DNA of 64,000 nt from Micromonospora chokoriensis (GTDB taxonomy: Bacteria; Actinomycetota; Actinomycetes; Mycobacteriales; Micromonosporaceae). The position numbers and the translations under genes are program-made. Shown here piece after piece: positions 63,146 to 64,000 of this stretch; the stretch's first letter is position 1, and each line of letters starts with the position of its first letter. The notes beneath the pieces were generated by a model. That model ran no database searches. It was not told the origin of the DNA and saw nothing but the letters and a program-made list of their open reading frames with translations. Where the stretch lies: NCBI RefSeq assembly GCF_000718555.1, contig NZ_JOAN01000006.1, positions 124,001 to 188,000 on the forward strand, read 5' to 3'.

Positions 63146-63493
63146 GTGGCGGTAGACAAGGCGGCGCTGTTCCGGCCGAGGTGCACGGAGCAGGACGTGG
63201 ACCTGCCCGGGTTGGGTGTGGTCCGCATCCGGGCGTTGACCCGGGCGGAGGTCATCCGGATCAGCGAGGCCGCGAAGGCGAACGAGGGCAACCCGGCGGC
63301 CACCGAGGCGCTGTCGCTGTCGCTGGCGATGGTCGACCCGCAGTTGACCGAGGACGAGGTCCGGCAATGGACGGCGGTCGCCGGTTTCGGCGAGATCGAG
63401 ACGCTGAACACCGCGATCAACAAGCTGTCCGGCATCGCCGGCCGCGCCGACAAGGAGGCGTACAAAAGCCTTCGAGACGAATCCGGATCTTGA
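63146..63493 (+). CDS. Tail assembly chaperone, zero-frame product (gpG-like)
   Basis: 115 residues: VDLPGLGVVRIRALTRAEVIRISEAAKANEGNPAA..VDPQLTEDEVRQWTAV is typical of gpG-like chaperones. The gene ends in TGA 63491-63493, shortly after AAA-AGC (63464-63469). A +1 shift at AAAA (63464-63467) would join it to the frame ending at 63656. Confidence 0.85.
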   Translation: MAVDKAALFRPRCTEQDVDLPGLGVVRIRALTRAEVIRISEAAKANEGNPAATEALSLSLAMVDPQLTEDEVRQWTAVAGFGEIETLNTAINKLSGIAGRADKEAYKSLRDESGS

Positions 63494-63656
63494 GTTCGAC
63501 TTCGTCCTGGCCGAGAAGCTCGGGATGACGGTGGCCCGGATGCGGGCCGAGATGTCGAACGACGAGTACGTGCAGTGGTCGATCTTCTACGCGCGGAGGG
63601 CGCAGCGCCGGCAGATGCAGGAGCTGATGGCGCAGGGACAGCAGCGGGGGAGGTGA
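63468..63656 (+). CDS. Tail assembly chaperone, frameshift extension (gpT-like)
   Basis: 62 codons in the +1 frame: AFETNPDLEFDFVLAEKLGMTVARM.. then YVQWSIFYARRAQRRQMQELMAQ. No start codon or ribosome site at its head, and it directly continues the gpG-like protein as ..EAYK-AFETNP. The extension is expected between the chaperone and the tape-measure region of siphoviruses. Confidence 0.72.
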   Translation, partial: AFETNPDLEFDFVLAEKLGMTVARMRAEMSNDEYVQWSIFYARRAQRRQMQELMAQGQQRGR

Positions 63657-63662
63657 GCGAGC

Positions 63663-64000
63663 GTGACGGAGCCGATCCGGGTCGAGGGCCTGGCCGAGTT
63701 CAACCGGGCGCTGAAGAAGCTCGACGCGAACGCGCCGAAGGGTCTGCGGCTGGCCCACAACGAGGCGGCGCAGATCGTGGTCGACGCCGCCCGCCCGCTG
63801 ATGCCCTCGCGTACCGGCCGGGCCCGGGCCGCGATCAAGACAAGGTCGACGCGTACCGCGACGCGGGTGTCGGCCGGGTCCGCGCGGGCGCCGTACGTGC
63901 CGTGGCTGGACTACGGCGGCGAGGGCCGGCGCAAGGGCCGGCCCTCGCACAGGGAGTTCAAGAAGGGCGGCCGGTACGTGTACCCGGCGTTCCACCGCAC
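63663..64000 (+). CDS. HK97 gp10-like tail completion protein, truncated by window end
   Basis: At least 112 residues, open at the right edge. VEGLAEFNRALKKLDANAPKGLRLAHNEAAQIVVDAARPL..GRARAAIKTRSTRT.., ARAPYVPWLDYGG matches the HK97 gp10 family. GTG 63663 has GGGGGAGG 9 nt upstream. Confidence 0.8.
   Translation, partial: MTEPIRVEGLAEFNRALKKLDANAPKGLRLAHNEAAQIVVDAARPLMPSRTGRARAAIKTRSTRTATRVSAGSARAPYVPWLDYGGEGRRKGRPSHREFKKGGRYVYPAFHR

Larger units (their letters stand above)
44243..64000. mobile_element. Prophage (siphovirus-like), right end outside the window
   Basis: Begins with an integrase next to tRNA-Arg and continues with repressor, excisionase, a chain of overlapping small genes, HNH, terminase, portal/capsid and tail genes up to the right edge. 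The left boundary is not certain because the tRNA 3' end, the usual crossover site, faces away from the prophage. Confidence 0.85.

Overview
The window is GC-rich actinobacterial DNA with many GTG starts and strong GGAGG-type ribosome sites. The gene content fits Micromonospora or a close relative in the Micromonosporaceae: a CUT1 sugar ABC operon, an RpiR-murQ pair, paired M16 peptidases, DUF6158/DUF3817/DUF1360-type proteins and a SigE-type ECF sigma factor. No rRNA genes and no CRISPR array were seen.

Region 1 (1-38.2 kb) is ordinary chromosome. It carries an alpha-glucoside-like ABC operon behind a LacI-type operator, a secreted M23 peptidase, a metallophosphoesterase cluster, an SDR and a nucleotide-sugar-epimerase-like gene, the murR-like/murQ pair, a group 2 sigma factor, an NlpC/P60 hydrolase and a run of small membrane or hypothetical genes. 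It continues with a class I DAHP synthase behind a possible attenuator, two M16 peptidases, asd, a glycogen-debranching-type enzyme coupled to an SCP2 protein, an acyltransferase, an isochorismatase-like hydrolase, a GlxA-like regulator, a two-component cluster with a degenerate second kinase, and an ECF sigma/membrane-partner pair. Several intergenic gaps hold long inverted repeats whose arms start with GATCA and which seem to form a repeat family.

Region 2 (38.2-44.2 kb) is an accessory stretch: a GntR-type repressor with two palindromes, orphan hypotheticals, a DUF4236 protein, an orphan barstar and a small hydrolase. A decayed copy of the 3' half of tRNA-Arg (40051-40092) and the intact tRNA-Arg(TCT) (44170-44242) bracket part of it. 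A mosaic of two decayed gene ends sits at 42.83-42.99 kb.

Region 3 (about 44.24 kb to the right edge) is a prophage that runs out of the window. In order it has a tyrosine integrase with a zinc-ribbon-like insertion, an HTH repressor divergent from an excisionase with three copies of a 14-bp operator between and within them, and about fifteen tightly overlapping small early genes including an ECF sigma factor. Then come two HNH proteins, small and large terminase, one 1066-residue ORF joining portal, prohead protease and major capsid protein, head-tail connector and tail genes, a tail-assembly chaperone pair that needs a +1 (or -2) shift at an AAAA run, and a truncated HK97 gp10-like gene. 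The portal-protease-capsid fusion and the +1 chaperone shift are the most unusual features of the window.
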